A stretch of 64,000 nt of DNA from Bacteroidota bacterium (GCA_025361565.1 JANYKN010000018.1:1-64000); one strand, 5' to 3'; numbered from the stretch's first letter, positions 25,931 through 36,745 are shown. Program-made: numbers and translations. The notes: generated from the sequence alone by a model not told the origin.

Positions 25931-27331
25931 TCAAACATTTGCAGCAACCACTTTATTATTACCCCTCGCCAAAGACGCAAAAACACCAATAAAACACAAA
26001 ACTGCAAAAATCAGAAATATAGTTTTTGAGCTTTTCAGAAACAAATCCACATTGGTATTTGAAATTTTGGCTTCGCCCAGATAAACGTGTATAACCATGG
26101 TTGCTATTGCCATACTGGATATTTGACCAAGTAAACGCATGGTACTTATGGTTGCCGAAGCTATTCCCAATTGTCGCTTTTCTACAGAGCTCATTACTGA
26201 ATTGGTATTGGGGCTCGAAAATGTTCCAAAACCCAAACCAACAACCACCAAGCTGGTTATGATGAAAACATTCGAGGTTTCGGAATCCAGATTATACAAC
26301 AATATCAAGCCAATTACAATAATTCCCATGCCAATGGACGACAAGATTCTTGAATCGAATTTATCAGAAAGTCTGCCCGCGATTGTTGCAGTTATGGCCA
26401 TAATAGCGGGTTGGGTAATCAACAACAAACCGGCATCCCTTGGTTGAAGGTTTTTAGCATATTGCAGATAAAGACTTAATATAAAGGTAATTGCAAATGT
26501 TGCGGAGTAATTGATTAAAGCTGCCAAATTTGAAAATGCAAAAATCCGATTGTTCCTAAAAAGTTGGATATTCAAAACCGGGAACTCTACTTTTCTTTCG
26601 TACCAAATAAAAAGGATAAACCCAACAATTCCCAAAAAGGACATAAAAATTCCCAAATTATCCGGTAATTTCGAAAATCCGTACATGATCAAGAAAATGG
26701 TTATCATGTATATGATTGAACCTGAGTAATCAAGCGTTTCATGTTTGGAATCAATCCATTCCATTTTAACTTTAAACACAATGCCCAAAATAACCAAAGA
26801 ACTTGCAATTACACTTACTGAAAAAATGGAATGCCAACCCATCGATTGAGTTAAAACACCTCCGATAACAGGTGCGGCGGTCAATCCAAGATATACAGAT
26901 GAAACCACCAATCCAAGCATCCTTCCACGATCCTTTGGCGGAAAAACGGCTGTAACAATTGCCATTCCTGTGCTCATAATCATTGCGCCACCTATTCCTT
27001 GCGTAAACCTGAAAATAATCAATGCCAGGCTGTTCATCGAAAAAGCGCATAAAAGTGATGAACTTGCAAAAACAATATTGCCAATTAGAAAAACCTTCCT
27101 TCGTCCATAAATATCACCCATTTTGCCAAAAGGCAACAAAAACATGGCTGATGACAATAAAAAAGCCATGGCCACCCAACTGCTTTCCACTGCACTCATC
27201 GAAAAATCTTTAGCTATAATCGGAATGGCAATGTTAACAGCTGCACCCATAAAAGCATTGAAAAACAGGGTTATCATTAAGATTCCCATTAAAATGGTTG
27301 GATTTACTTGTTGTGAGGAATTGTTTTCCAT
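25931..27331 (-). CDS. MFS drug-type exporter with 14 predicted helices
   Basis: A 466-residue inner-membrane transporter of the major facilitator superfamily, DHA2 (14-helix) type. The motif A loop GKMGDIYGRRKVFLIG follows helix 2, and RFTQGIGGAMIMSTGMAIV with PPKDRGRMLG marks motifs B and the helix 4/5 region. A conserved GRLSDKFDSR is found in the second half. Such carriers expel toxic compounds using the proton gradient. No regulator is adjacent. Minus strand, convergent with the toxin gene. Confidence 0.88.
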   Translation of the reverse strand: MENNSSQQVNPTILMGILMITLFFNAFMGAAVNIAIPIIAKDFSMSAVESSWVAMAFLLSSAMFLLPFGKMGDIYGRRKVFLIGNIVFASSSLLCAFSMNSLALIIFRFTQGIGGAMIMSTGMAIVTAVFPPKDRGRMLGLVVSSVYLGLTAAPVIGGVLTQSMGWHSIFSVSVIASSLVILGIVFKVKMEWIDSKHETLDYSGSIIYMITIFLIMYGFSKLPDNLGIFMSFLGIVGFILFIWYERKVEFPVLNIQLFRNNRIFAFSNLAALINYSATFAITFILSLYLQYAKNLQPRDAGLLLITQPAIMAITATIAGRLSDKFDSRILSSIGMGIIVIGLILLYNLDSETSNVFIITSLVVVGLGFGTFSSPNTNSVMSSVEKRQLGIASATISTMRLLGQISSMAIATMVIHVYLGEAKISNTNVDLFLKSSKTIFLIFAVLCFIGVFASLARGNNKVVAANV

Positions 27332-27395
27332 ATTTAAAAAAAAGGATAATTATGATTTCGATTATTTATGAAATGACAACAAGGTGTGATATTAG

Positions 27396-28253
27396 TTACA
27401 GCCCGTCTTCAACTTTTTTAATAAGTTTCACGTTTTCTTTTTCAATATGACTTAGCATGTGATCTACATTGGCAAAGGTTGGAAAGTACCATATCATTTT
27501 TGAAAAGTAGTTTTTCAAGGCTTCAGTTTTGAAGATATAACCATATGAAGCGAAAATTTCATTTCGCATAATTTTAAGTTCTTCTTTGGAATATGGGCTT
27601 AAGTCTTCAATGTTTAGGATCTTGTCCGATGCTATTTGGTATTTACGGAAAGTAACATTTATTATGCCACAGCTTGCGTCCACATGGTAATAACTAAACG
27701 TTTCATTCTTGGTTTCCATTTGCTCTTTTTCATCCCAGGCAATGTTTTGTTTTATAACTTCAAGTGCATGGTTGATTGGAATATAAGCATATTTACAATC
27801 AATTTCAACCCTATCTGGGCCATCAATAATATATTTTTCACCAATTTTTATGTCGCAAAGTAGTTTTCCTGATTTGGTGTACATTAAAGCATGAAATTCA
27901 TCCATGCCCGGACCGGCAGCCACATAGACTGTATCGAAAATTAGATAGGCCGTTTCATCAGATTGATTTGCATTTTGTGATAATGAACTTTCAATTATTT
28001 CTTTGTGGTTCGGGTTAACACATTTCTCAATTATAAAGCCAGCTGTTTTCAATTTTCCATCACATTTAAACGTGATTTTTTTGCTCAAATGTGGAATCGA
28101 ATCAAACTTTTGATCTGGAATATTGATGACACTAATCATTTCTGTCACAGACTTTTCATCTTTTTTATTCATGGAAGACCATAAATTAAAAAACACAATC
28201 TGTGCTATGAAATAAATCATTATAAAATTTTTCATAAACATTTTATAAATCAA
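27396..28253 (-). CDS. YARHG-domain exported protein
   Basis: A 285-residue protein with an N-terminal hydrophobic segment (about 8-25) that is a signal peptide or anchor; MFMKNFIM could also be the start. The C-terminal 65 residues form a YARHG domain (SPYSKEELKIMRNEIFASYG, YFSKMIWYFP), an extracellular module of unknown role found in many Bacteroidota and Clostridia proteins. The central part (about 50-200) is beta-rich and unassigned. Downstream of the acyl-CoA dehydrogenase gene, from which a hairpin separates it. Confidence 0.8.
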   Translation of the reverse strand: MIYKMFMKNFIMIYFIAQIVFFNLWSSMNKKDEKSVTEMISVINIPDQKFDSIPHLSKKITFKCDGKLKTAGFIIEKCVNPNHKEIIESSLSQNANQSDETAYLIFDTVYVAAGPGMDEFHALMYTKSGKLLCDIKIGEKYIIDGPDRVEIDCKYAYIPINHALEVIKQNIAWDEKEQMETKNETFSYYHVDASCGIINVTFRKYQIASDKILNIEDLSPYSKEELKIMRNEIFASYGYIFKTEALKNYFSKMIWYFPTFANVDHMLSHIEKENVKLIKKVEDGL

Positions 28254-28294
28254 ACTTTATTTCAAATGTTCTTTTAAAAAAGGGAATAAAATAA

Positions 28295-28322
28295 CCTGTC
28301 AGTGCCCCAAGCAACTGACAGG
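28295..28322 (-). terminator. Hairpin between acyl-CoA dehydrogenase and YARHG genes
   Basis: CCTGTCAGT (28295-28303) pairs perfectly with ACTGACAGG (28314-28322) around a 10-nt loop. On the minus strand it is followed by TTATTTTATT, a weak U-rich tail, so it probably ends the beta-oxidation operon 21 bp past the acyl-CoA dehydrogenase stop. Confidence 0.65.
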
Positions 28323-28342
28323 ATTAAAAAACTCTGAATAAA

Positions 28343-29479
28343 TTAAAAAAGCGACCTCGAAATCACAATTTTCTGAACTTCCGAAGTGCCTTCATAAATC
28401 TGTGTCAGTTTGGCTTCACGCATGAGTCGCTCCACATGATATTCCTTAACATAACCGTATCCACCGTGGATTTGAACAGCTTCGGTAGTAACTTCCATGG
28501 CAATATCGGCAGTATATTGTTTTGCCATGGCACTGGCCAAACCATACGGTTTATGCTGATCTTTTAACCAAGCAGCTTTCAAGCATAAATTCCTGGCATT
28601 TTCAATTTTCACGGCCATTTCGGCTAATTTAAATGCAATGGCTTGATGATGAATTATTTCCGTTCCAAAAGCTTTACGTTCTTTGGCATATTTTACAGCA
28701 AGTTCAAAAGCGCCCGATGCAATTCCCAATGCTTGCGAGGCTATACCAATTCGCCCACCATCAAGGGTTTTCATCGCAAAAGTAAATCCAAATCCGTCTT
28801 CACCAATTCTGTTTTCTTTGGGAACCCTAACATCGGTAAACATTACCGAATGCGTATCGGAACTTCGCATTCCCATTTTATTTTCGTGCGGGCCCAAAGC
28901 TATTCCTGGTGAATTTTTTTCAACTATAAAAACATTAATCCCTTTGTGTTTTTTTTCGGGATGTGTTTGTGCCATAACTACATACACAGAAGCGCAATTG
29001 GCGTTCGAAATCCAGTTTTTGGTTCCGTTCAACACATAAAAATCACCATCTTCTTTTGCTGTGGTCCGTTGAGAAGTTGCATCAGAACCAGCTTCTGGTT
29101 CCGAAAGCAGAAATGCACCCAATATTTCGCCTTTTGCAAGTGGTTTCAAGTACTTTTCTTTTTGTGCGTCATTTCCAAACTCTTCTATCCCCCACATTAC
29201 AAGAGAATTAGATACCGACATGATCACTGCAACGGATGCATCTACTTTTGATATTTCTTCCATGGCCAGCACATACGATACGGTATCCATGCCGCCTCCA
29301 TCCCATTTGGGATCAACCATCATTCCCAAAAATCCGAGTTCTGCTAATCTCTTGACATGCTTTTCAGGAAAAATTGAATGCTCATCGCGTTCCAAAACAT
29401 CAAGGATCAATTCACGCTGAGCTAAATCGCGCGCTGCATCCCGAATCATCAACTGTTCTTCAGTAAAGTTAAAATCCAT
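28343..29479 (-). CDS. Short-chain acyl-CoA dehydrogenase
   Basis: A 378-residue flavoenzyme that oxidises acyl-CoA to enoyl-CoA, passing electrons to ETF. FAD- and substrate-site motifs are AFLLSEPEAGSDATS, KNWISNANCA, ITQ-type QIYEGTSEVQ with the catalytic Glu, and YGYVKEYHVERLMREA. It looks most like butyryl-CoA/short-branched-chain dehydrogenases. Last of four genes in transcription order enoyl-CoA hydratase, 3-hydroxyacyl-CoA dehydrogenase, thiolase, acyl-CoA dehydrogenase. ETF genes are not in the window. Confidence 0.93.
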   Translation of the reverse strand: MDFNFTEEQLMIRDAARDLAQRELILDVLERDEHSIFPEKHVKRLAELGFLGMMVDPKWDGGGMDTVSYVLAMEEISKVDASVAVIMSVSNSLVMWGIEEFGNDAQKEKYLKPLAKGEILGAFLLSEPEAGSDATSQRTTAKEDGDFYVLNGTKNWISNANCASVYVVMAQTHPEKKHKGINVFIVEKNSPGIALGPHENKMGMRSSDTHSVMFTDVRVPKENRIGEDGFGFTFAMKTLDGGRIGIASQALGIASGAFELAVKYAKERKAFGTEIIHHQAIAFKLAEMAVKIENARNLCLKAAWLKDQHKPYGLASAMAKQYTADIAMEVTTEAVQIHGGYGYVKEYHVERLMREAKLTQIYEGTSEVQKIVISRSLF

Positions 29480-29547
29480 TTTTTTTCAATTAATAGTTAG
29501 TTATTTAGGTTAAAGTCATTCAATCAATCATTCATTCATGCATTCAA

Positions 29548-30795
29548 TCATTCCGCTTTTTTATAAACAATAGCCGTCAAGGTCCTATCATCACCACCCA
29601 TATTTACTGTCATTCCATAAGGTTTGTTGGCTGGAATTGTAATTTGGGCTTTGCCTGCTTTTCCTGTAAATTGCTCCAGGATTGTAACAGCCATATGTAT
29701 TCCGGTAGCACCAACCGGATGTCCCCAACCGATTAAACCACCTGTGGTATTCATTGGGAAACTGCCAGTGCGGGCTGTATTGCCATCAATAATGTATTGC
29801 GCACCTTTACCTGGCTCTGCCAATCCCAAAGCCTCAACTGCCAAAACCGCTGCTGCAGTAAAACAATCATGGATTTCGGCTGTAGCTATATCGTTTATGG
29901 TCAATGAAGCCGATTGGAGGGCCCAATGAACCGCAGTTTTTACCGTTGTTAATTCAACCGGATTTTCAGGATCTTTTGTAATATCATCCGCTACCTGGGC
30001 AAAGGAGATAATTTCAACGGCATTCTTTTTATCAACTCCCAACTTTTTTAAACCTTCTTCGGAACAAACCAAAATAGCCGAAGCACCATCTGAAACCTTT
30101 GAACAATCAAATACATTCAAATGATCAACAAAAAATTTACCGTTTGGCTCAGCCTTGAAATGGGTTTCAGCCGGATTTGCCATGGTATTGTGATGCTCCT
30201 GAGCAGTTGGACAAAGCCTTGCATTGTCAATCATGTTTCCAAACCAACGGGAATATGCTTTTCGTGCATATTCCTTACCATATTTTTGGTAATAAACGCC
30301 TGCCCTATCGCTAAATTGACCGGGGAAAAAATGTGCATGTCCATTTTTGCGTTTTTTAGACCAGCCTGCACCTGCTAAAATATCAGCCCCATAAACGGCT
30401 TTGACCGTGTTTTGAACTTCTACGCCCAAAGCCAGAACAACATCGGCAGTTTCGGCTAATATCGATTTTATGGCTGTTGCAATAGCCAAACCTCCTGATC
30501 CACAAGCACCTTCGACCCTAATTGCAGGTTTATAGCGCAAGGATTCATCAATCATTGGGAAAAATGCGGCTAAATTGGCTTGTCTATTGTAACGAGCTGC
30601 CATAAAGTTACTTATCACGCATTCGTCAATCAATTTGCCACCTCCAACTTGGTTTAAAACACCCATTCCTGCTTCTTTGATATAATCTTCCAATCCTGCC
30701 CGTTCTTTTTTTGGATTGAATTCCTTTCTTCCGGTTCCCATGCTGATGGTGTTATAACCGGCAGTTATATATATTTTTCTTCTTAGTTTAGACAT
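29548..30795 (-). CDS. Thiolase, SCP2-like subtype
   Basis: A 415-residue thiolase-superfamily enzyme that would split 3-ketoacyl-CoA. The nucleophile Cys98 is in VEGACGSGG. The C-terminal half has HDCFTAAA and GGLIGWGHPVGATG. The second catalytic Cys found in classical thiolases near the C-terminus (CxG) is replaced by NMGG, as in SCP2-type thiolases, where the Cys of the HDCF motif serves instead. It probably cleaves acetoacetyl-CoA or a short 3-ketoacyl-CoA. Starts 65 bp after the 3-hydroxyacyl-CoA dehydrogenase gene. Confidence 0.88.
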   Translation of the reverse strand: MSKLRRKIYITAGYNTISMGTGRKEFNPKKERAGLEDYIKEAGMGVLNQVGGGKLIDECVISNFMAARYNRQANLAAFFPMIDESLRYKPAIRVEGACGSGGLAIATAIKSILAETADVVLALGVEVQNTVKAVYGADILAGAGWSKKRKNGHAHFFPGQFSDRAGVYYQKYGKEYARKAYSRWFGNMIDNARLCPTAQEHHNTMANPAETHFKAEPNGKFFVDHLNVFDCSKVSDGASAILVCSEEGLKKLGVDKKNAVEIISFAQVADDITKDPENPVELTTVKTAVHWALQSASLTINDIATAEIHDCFTAAAVLAVEALGLAEPGKGAQYIIDGNTARTGSFPMNTTGGLIGWGHPVGATGIHMAVTILEQFTGKAGKAQITIPANKPYGMTVNMGGDDRTLTAIVYKKAE

Positions 30796-30860
30796 CTCTA
30801 TTTATTTTTTTGAAATATTTTTCGATTGAAATTAAAGTTGAAATACTAGTTTTTAAAATT

Positions 30861-32201
30861 CTAACTTGTCATAAAATCATTTATCGGACCAAAAGAATGG
30901 AAAAACCCGGTAAGCATCACTGTATTTACATCTTCATTTGAATGGGCTACACCATCTTTAACCAATTGTAGACCAATAGTAAGCGAACGCTGGTGATAAG
31001 TTTTTGCCAATTTTGCACCCAAACTGTCCATGCCTTTCAATTCCTTAAAATATTGAGATAATGAAGCCGTTTTATTCGAATCTTTCATTATCACTTTCCA
31101 TGGCTGGAATGCAGTGGGCATTGAACCTAAACGCTTATCGCAATTCTCCTTAAAAGCAGTAATTGTATGATACGTTTTATCCTTAAAATCAAAAACTGCA
31201 ACAGGAGCGCCTTTTTCATATTTAAGGAAACCATCTTTTTGAGATCCATCCGCATTTTGACCGCCCTTTACTCCATTTTGCAACAGGATATCCAACAGTT
31301 TGCTGTGCAATTCTTCATTTGGGAAATAAGGATCCATCACACTTAAAATGTACTGACAAACATCAATACCCACATAATCAATTAATTGAAAAATACCCAT
31401 TGGACGAACCAAATAATCTTGAGTAATCTTGTTAATCATATAAACTGCTTCGATAAAAGGCATTTCTTCTGAAAGTTTTTCCACTTCTCCAATTCCATGC
31501 AAAGCATCGCGCATAAAATGCCCGTTACCAATAAAACCCGCAAAATCGTTGGAGTCGACCACTACTTTTTTAAGTTTTTTGGCATACTGCCTAGCAAATT
31601 CAACAAGCTCAGGAATGGTTTTATCGGCTTTTATCAGTTCAACCAATTTTTGAACAGCTGGAGGATTGTAAAAATGGAATCCAATAACCCTGCCTTCAAG
31701 TGCAGCATCTTTGTTTAAATTTCCAATTGGAATGGACGATGTATTGGTGAAAAACCAAGGTTTGTTGGAGTTGTTTTTGTCAATATTGGAGAAAATAGTC
31801 ACTTTCAAAGTTGGATCTTCTTTAATGGCTTCAAAAATAACAGTGGAGCCATAAGCGGCTTCAATCCTTGATGTTGGTTGAACAAGGCTTAAAACCTCAA
31901 ACACATATTCTTCGATGATTTCACCGTTTTCAACAAGATCAGCGCGACTGGCATAAATTTCGCGCAACCACGATATTTTTTTCTCAGCTATTTTCAGCAC
32001 CTGGGTTTTCAGGTATTTCATTAAGCCTTGCAGGCCTGAAGGGCTCACGTCAATGGCATTAAGTACAAATTGCTTGTCTTTGTTTTCGGGCAATAACTTG
32101 AGATCGGCCATTTCAACAGCTGTCAAGAGCAAAATTCCACTCCCCATTTTACCTGCCGCTCCTAAAACTGAAACATTTTGTAATCTATCTGTATAATTCA
32201 T
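30861..32201 (-). CDS. 3-hydroxyacyl-CoA dehydrogenase family protein
   Basis: A 446-residue NAD-dependent dehydrogenase, longer than the usual 280-residue short-chain enzyme. The N-terminal Rossmann fold has VLGAAGKMGSGI; the active-site motif is GFHFYNPPAVQKLVE, followed by VVVDSNDFAGFIGN and a C-terminal helical domain (RPMGIFQLIDYVGIDV). The extra C-terminal 150 residues (about 290-446) are typical of Bacteroidota homologues. It oxidises 3-hydroxyacyl-CoA to 3-ketoacyl-CoA between the neighbouring hydratase and thiolase steps. Confidence 0.9.
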   Translation of the reverse strand: MNYTDRLQNVSVLGAAGKMGSGILLLTAVEMADLKLLPENKDKQFVLNAIDVSPSGLQGLMKYLKTQVLKIAEKKISWLREIYASRADLVENGEIIEEYVFEVLSLVQPTSRIEAAYGSTVIFEAIKEDPTLKVTIFSNIDKNNSNKPWFFTNTSSIPIGNLNKDAALEGRVIGFHFYNPPAVQKLVELIKADKTIPELVEFARQYAKKLKKVVVDSNDFAGFIGNGHFMRDALHGIGEVEKLSEEMPFIEAVYMINKITQDYLVRPMGIFQLIDYVGIDVCQYILSVMDPYFPNEELHSKLLDILLQNGVKGGQNADGSQKDGFLKYEKGAPVAVFDFKDKTYHTITAFKENCDKRLGSMPTAFQPWKVIMKDSNKTASLSQYFKELKGMDSLGAKLAKTYHQRSLTIGLQLVKDGVAHSNEDVNTVMLTGFFHSFGPINDFMTS

Positions 32202-32366
32202 AGTATTAAAATTAAGTACTTAGAGTGAGCTAAAGTTTTGAATGTCTATAGTTTATATTTAAAAGACGAATCCTTCTAAAATAAATCCAAGCATTTTTTA
32301 TTTGAATTGATATCGGGTAAATAAAGTTCTAGAATCCAATGCTTTGGATTTTTGATTTCCATCCAT

Positions 32367-33143
32367 TTATTTTGGCCATTCCGGTTTTCTTTTTTCAAGA
32401 AATGCCTTGGTACCTTCTTTCATTTCAGGAGTTGCGAAAAGGGAACCAAATTTTTGGGCTTCTAAATTGCAACCATCTTCTAGGTTCATGTCCAAACCTT
32501 TGCGAGTAACGATCTTAACCATCCTGATTGCTTTTCTTCCTTTTGATTTGATAGTATTTGCCATTTTTAAGGCTTCGGGCATTAAATCTTCAGCTGTTGT
32601 AACTTTCTGCACTAGTCCAATCCTCAAAGCTTCATTCGCATCAATAATTTCGGCGGTGAAAAGTAAATTTAAAGCATTTCCCAAACCAATTAATCTTGAA
32701 AGCCTTTGTGTTGCACCATAACCGGGCAAAAGTCCTAAATTCACTTCGGGTTGGCCGAGTTTTGCTTTATCGCTCGCAATCCGAATATCGCAAGCCAGGG
32801 CAAGTTCACATCCGCCACCGAGCGCAAAACCATTGATGGCGGCAATTACAGGGAATGGCAAGGCTTCGAGCGACTCAAATACTTTTTGTCCGGTCAGGGC
32901 AAACCAAGTTCCTTCTTTGGGGCTCATATCGGCCATTTCGGTAATGTCGGCTCCGGCAGCAAACGCTTTACCTTCGCCGGTTATAATTAGGGCGGATACA
33001 TCTTCACGGGTTTTTAAGGATGAAATGAGCCAATCCATTTCTGAAAAAAAACGCTTATTCAGCGCATTTAGAGCCGTTGGTCGACTTATCGTAATAATTC
33101 CTATATGATCTTCGAGTTTAAAATCAAGAATTTGATAATTCAT
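32367..33143 (-). CDS. Enoyl-CoA hydratase (crotonase)
   Basis: A 258-residue crotonase-fold enzyme that adds water to enoyl-CoA. Both catalytic glutamates are present, in FALGGGCELALACD and LGQPEVNLGLLPGYGATQRL; the oxyanion motif is AFAAGADITEM. Normal length. First gene of the minus-strand beta-oxidation operon, divergent from the mutase gene with a 224-bp intergenic space that must hold promoters for both directions. Confidence 0.93.
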   Translation of the reverse strand: MNYQILDFKLEDHIGIITISRPTALNALNKRFFSEMDWLISSLKTREDVSALIITGEGKAFAAGADITEMADMSPKEGTWFALTGQKVFESLEALPFPVIAAINGFALGGGCELALACDIRIASDKAKLGQPEVNLGLLPGYGATQRLSRLIGLGNALNLLFTAEIIDANEALRIGLVQKVTTAEDLMPEALKMANTIKSKGRKAIRMVKIVTRKGLDMNLEDGCNLEAQKFGSLFATPEMKEGTKAFLEKRKPEWPK

Positions 33144-33367
33144 AATTACTTATTTAAATTAAAGTTAAATTTATACATTTACATATACAAATACAAGTAG
33201 GTATTTTTTTTTACCAATCAATTCACTTATAAATGAAGGGTAAACAATTGAAAGAATTTGATTTATAGGTATATAACAAAATATCGGAATTCATCACAAT
33301 TTAGATGTATCCATTAAAAACCAATTGAATCCAAAAAGTAAATTAATTAATTCTAAATTACAATTGC

Positions 33368-36300
33368 ATGATTACACTTGAAAAATATCAGCCAAAAAAT
33401 AAAATCAGGATTGTTACAGCTGCATCGCTTTTTGATGGGCATGATGCTGCCATTAACATTATTAGAAGAATATTACAAAGCTCAGGTGCTGAAGTAATTC
33501 ACCTTGGCCACAACCGTTCGGTCCAAGAAATTGTTGATTGCGCCATCCAGGAAGATGTTCAGGCAATTGCTATTACTTCATATCAAGGTGGGCATATCGA
33601 ATTTTTCAAATATATGTTTGATTTGCTCAAAGAACAGAATTGTGGCCATATTAAAATATTTGGCGGTGGCGGTGGCGTAATCCTTCCTACCGAAATTGAT
33701 GAATTGCTTGCGTATGGTATCTCAAATATTTACTCGCCCGATGATGGTCGAAAAATGGGCTTGCAAGGCATGATCAATGATTTGCTTATAAAAAGCGATT
33801 TTCCAACAGGGCAAATTGAAAGTGTTGATATTGATGCCATTAAAAATAAGGATAAAAAAATAATCGGACAAAGCATTTCTGCATTCGAAAACTGTAAAGG
33901 GCAGATTTGCAAAGATTTGGAATTTATCAAAAAAGAAGCAGCAGACCTTACAACACCGGTTGTAGGAATTACAGGTACAGGTGGCGCCGGAAAATCTTCA
34001 CTGGTTGATGAATTGGTCAGGCGGTTTTTATTCCGATTCCCTGAAAAAACCATTGGAATTATCTCGGTTGATCCTTCTAAACGCAAAACAGGCGGTGCTT
34101 TGCTTGGCGATAGGATTCGGATGAATTCGATAAACAACCCTGCAGTTTATTTCCGTTCATTGGCAACGAGAGAAATAAACAAATCGCTTTCGCGATACGT
34201 AAAAGACGCCATCAACATTTTAAAAGTAGCTTCATTCGATCTTATTCTGGTTGAATCGTCAGGAATTGGGCAATCGGGCTCAGAGGTTGTAGATATCAGT
34301 GATTTAACACTTTACGTGATGACACCCGAATATGGCGCTGCTTCCCAGCTGGAAAAAATCGATATGCTTGATTACGCCAATATCGTGGCTATCAACAAAT
34401 TTGATAAAAATGGCGCAAGTGATGCCATCCGCGATGTTCGTAAGCAATATGCACGAAACCATGATTTGTGGCACGATGACCCTGACACTATGCCTGTATA
34501 TGGAACCATAGCTTCGCAATACAATGATCCGGGATTGGATCGCTTATTCATTGAAATGATGTTGAAAGTTAATTCATTGGCAAAAAACCAATTTGAAGTG
34601 AATTGGCCAACTACCAAGGAATCTTCGACAAAAACCTTTATTATTCCACCGGATAAAACAAGGTATCTATCCGAAATTAACGAAACAATAAGAAAATACA
34701 ACAAATGGGTAGAGAAGCAAACTGCTTTGGCCGACAAGCTTTACGGGCTAAAAATTACGCAAAAAGAAATCAAAGAAATTCATCCCAACAAACCAGAATT
34801 GGTGAAATATTTGGAAGATATATCCCAAAATATCATTAAACAGATTGATCCTAACAATCTTGAAATCATTGAAACATGGGAAGAGACAAAAAAAGAATTT
34901 GAAAACGATCAATACATTTATAAGGTAAGGGGTAAGGAAATCAAGGTTGAAACATATACAACTTCATTGTCACAAACGAAAATTCCAAAAATTGCATTGC
35001 CCAAATACAAAGGCTTAGGCGAGATTTTACAATGGAATTTGCAGGAAAATGTGCCCGGGAAATTTCCATATACAGCTGGTGTTTTCCCGTTCAAGCGCGA
35101 AGGTGAAGATCCAATCCGTATGTTTGCAGGTGAAGGTGGCCCTGAGCGCACAAACAAGCGGTTTCATTACTTGTCAAAGGGAATGCCAGCCATCCGTTTG
35201 TCTACTGCATATGATTCGGTGACGCTTTATGGCGAAGATCCGGATCTAAGACCTGACATTTATGGCAAAGTCGGTAATTCTGGTGTTTCGATAACGTGCC
35301 TCGACGATTCCAAAAAATTATATTCAGGTTTTAGGCTAACCGATCCAAAATCATCGGTTTCAATGACTATAAATGGCCCTGCACCCATGTTGGTAGCTTT
35401 TTTTATGAACACCGCCATTGATCAGGAATGTGAGATATTTATACATAACAATTTGCTGGAAAAAGAAGTACAGGCAAAAATTTATAAAATTTATAAACAA
35501 AAAAACACTATAAGGCCCACTTATCAAGGTGAATTACCCGATGGGAACAACGGTTTGGGCTTATTCCTTTTAGGTGTAACAGGTGATCAGGTTTTGCCTT
35601 TGGATGTTTACAATAAAATCAAGTCCGAAACCATTTCGATAGTTCGTGGAACTGTTCAGGCAGACATACTTAAGGAAGATCAGGCACAAAATACCTGTAT
35701 CTATTCAACCGAATTTGCGCTTAAAATGATGGGCGATATCCAAGAGTATTTTATCCAACAAAATATCAGGAATTTTTATTCGGTTTCCATTTCAGGCTAC
35801 CATATTGCCGAAGCTGGCGCCAATCCGGTTACTCAGTTGGCTTTTACTTTATCAAATGGCTTTACTTATGTAGAATATTATTTGTCGCGCGGAATGAATA
35901 TCGATGATTTTGCACCAAATCTTTCATTCTTTTTCTCAAATGGACTCGATCCTGAATATTCAGTGTTGGGGAGGGTTGCCAGGAGAATTTGGGCAAAAGC
36001 CATCAAAAATAAATATGGTGGTAACGAACGTTCGCAGATGTTGAAATACCATATCCAAACTTCGGGCCGCTCTTTACATGCCCAAGAGATTGAATTTAAT
36101 GATATTAGAACTACTTTGCAGGCAGTTTATGCCATTTTCGATAATTGCAATTCGTTACACACAAACGCTTATGACGAGGCCATTACCACGCCAACCGAAG
36201 AATCGGTAAGAAGGGCGGTGGCCATTCAAATGATAATCAACAAGGAACTTGGACTTGCAAGGAACGAGAACCCCATGCAAGGTTCATTTATAACGGAGCA

Positions 36301-36745
36301 ACTCACCGATTTGATTGAAGAAGCAGTGATGCTTGAATTTGAGAGGATATCAGAACGTGGAGGCGTTTTGGGGGCAATGGAACACATGTATCAGCGGAAT
36401 AAAATACAGGAGGAATCTCTTTATTATGAAACGCTAAAGAATAATGGAGAACTGCCTATTATAGGGGTTAATACGTATCTTTCAAGCAAAGGTTCGCCAA
36501 CCATTATACCAAAACAGGTTATCCGTTCAACCACCGAAGAAAAAGATTATCAATTACTTATGCTGGAACAATTGCACAAAACATGGGGAGAACTTGCCGA
36601 ATCAAAATTAGAAGCCCTAAAACAAAAAGCCTTTGAAAACGGCAATATTTTCAATGAATTGATGGAAGCAGCCAAATGTAGTTCGCTTGGTCAAATCACC
36701 AATCTATTATTTGAGGTTGGTGGGAAATATAGGAGGAATATGTAA
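33368..36745 (+). CDS. icmF: Fused isobutyryl-CoA mutase
   Basis: A 1125-residue adenosylcobalamin enzyme. Domains in order: B12-binding domain (about 12-140; DGHDAA in the DxHxxG position, GHNRSVQEI), a MeaB-like G-protein chaperone (about 190-410; Walker [27 protein letters not shown]), a linker, and the TIM-barrel mutase domain (about 540-1120; [12 protein letters not shown]). The substrate-selecting residues are Phe586 (RMFAG) and Gln774 (AQNTCIY), where methylmalonyl-CoA mutase has Tyr and Arg, which points to isobutyryl-CoA/butyryl-CoA interconversion. Divergent from the beta-oxidation operon. Confidence 0.93.
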   Translation: MITLEKYQPKNKIRIVTAASLFDGHDAAINIIRRILQSSGAEVIHLGHNRSVQEIVDCAIQEDVQAIAITSYQGGHIEFFKYMFDLLKEQNCGHIKIFGGGGGVILPTEIDELLAYGISNIYSPDDGRKMGLQGMINDLLIKSDFPTGQIESVDIDAIKNKDKKIIGQSISAFENCKGQICKDLEFIKKEAADLTTPVVGITGTGGAGKSSLVDELVRRFLFRFPEKTIGIISVDPSKRKTGGALLGDRIRMNSINNPAVYFRSLATREINKSLSRYVKDAINILKVASFDLILVESSGIGQSGSEVVDISDLTLYVMTPEYGAASQLEKIDMLDYANIVAINKFDKNGASDAIRDVRKQYARNHDLWHDDPDTMPVYGTIASQYNDPGLDRLFIEMMLKVNSLAKNQFEVNWPTTKESSTKTFIIPPDKTRYLSEINETIRKYNKWVEKQTALADKLYGLKITQKEIKEIHPNKPELVKYLEDISQNIIKQIDPNNLEIIETWEETKKEFENDQYIYKVRGKEIKVETYTTSLSQTKIPKIALPKYKGLGEILQWNLQENVPGKFPYTAGVFPFKREGEDPIRMFAGEGGPERTNKRFHYLSKGMPAIRLSTAYDSVTLYGEDPDLRPDIYGKVGNSGVSITCLDDSKKLYSGFRLTDPKSSVSMTINGPAPMLVAFFMNTAIDQECEIFIHNNLLEKEVQAKIYKIYKQKNTIRPTYQGELPDGNNGLGLFLLGVTGDQVLPLDVYNKIKSETISIVRGTVQADILKEDQAQNTCIYSTEFALKMMGDIQEYFIQQNIRNFYSVSISGYHIAEAGANPVTQLAFTLSNGFTYVEYYLSRGMNIDDFAPNLSFFFSNGLDPEYSVLGRVARRIWAKAIKNKYGGNERSQMLKYHIQTSGRSLHAQEIEFNDIRTTLQAVYAIFDNCNSLHTNAYDEAITTPTEESVRRAVAIQMIINKELGLARNENPMQGSFITEQLTDLIEEAVMLEFERISERGGVLGAMEHMYQRNKIQEESLYYETLKNNGELPIIGVNTYLSSKGSPTIIPKQVIRSTTEEKDYQLLMLEQLHKTWGELAESKLEALKQKAFENGNIFNELMEAAKCSSLGQITNLLFEVGGKYRRNM

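Noticed and set aside
33730-34137. Open frame of 135 codons antisense to icmF
   Set aside because: Lies entirely within a conserved coding region on the other strand and has no recognisable domain.
33368-36745. Methylmalonyl-CoA mutase
   Set aside because: The fused G-protein architecture and Phe586/Gln774 fit isobutyryl-CoA mutase (IcmF) instead.
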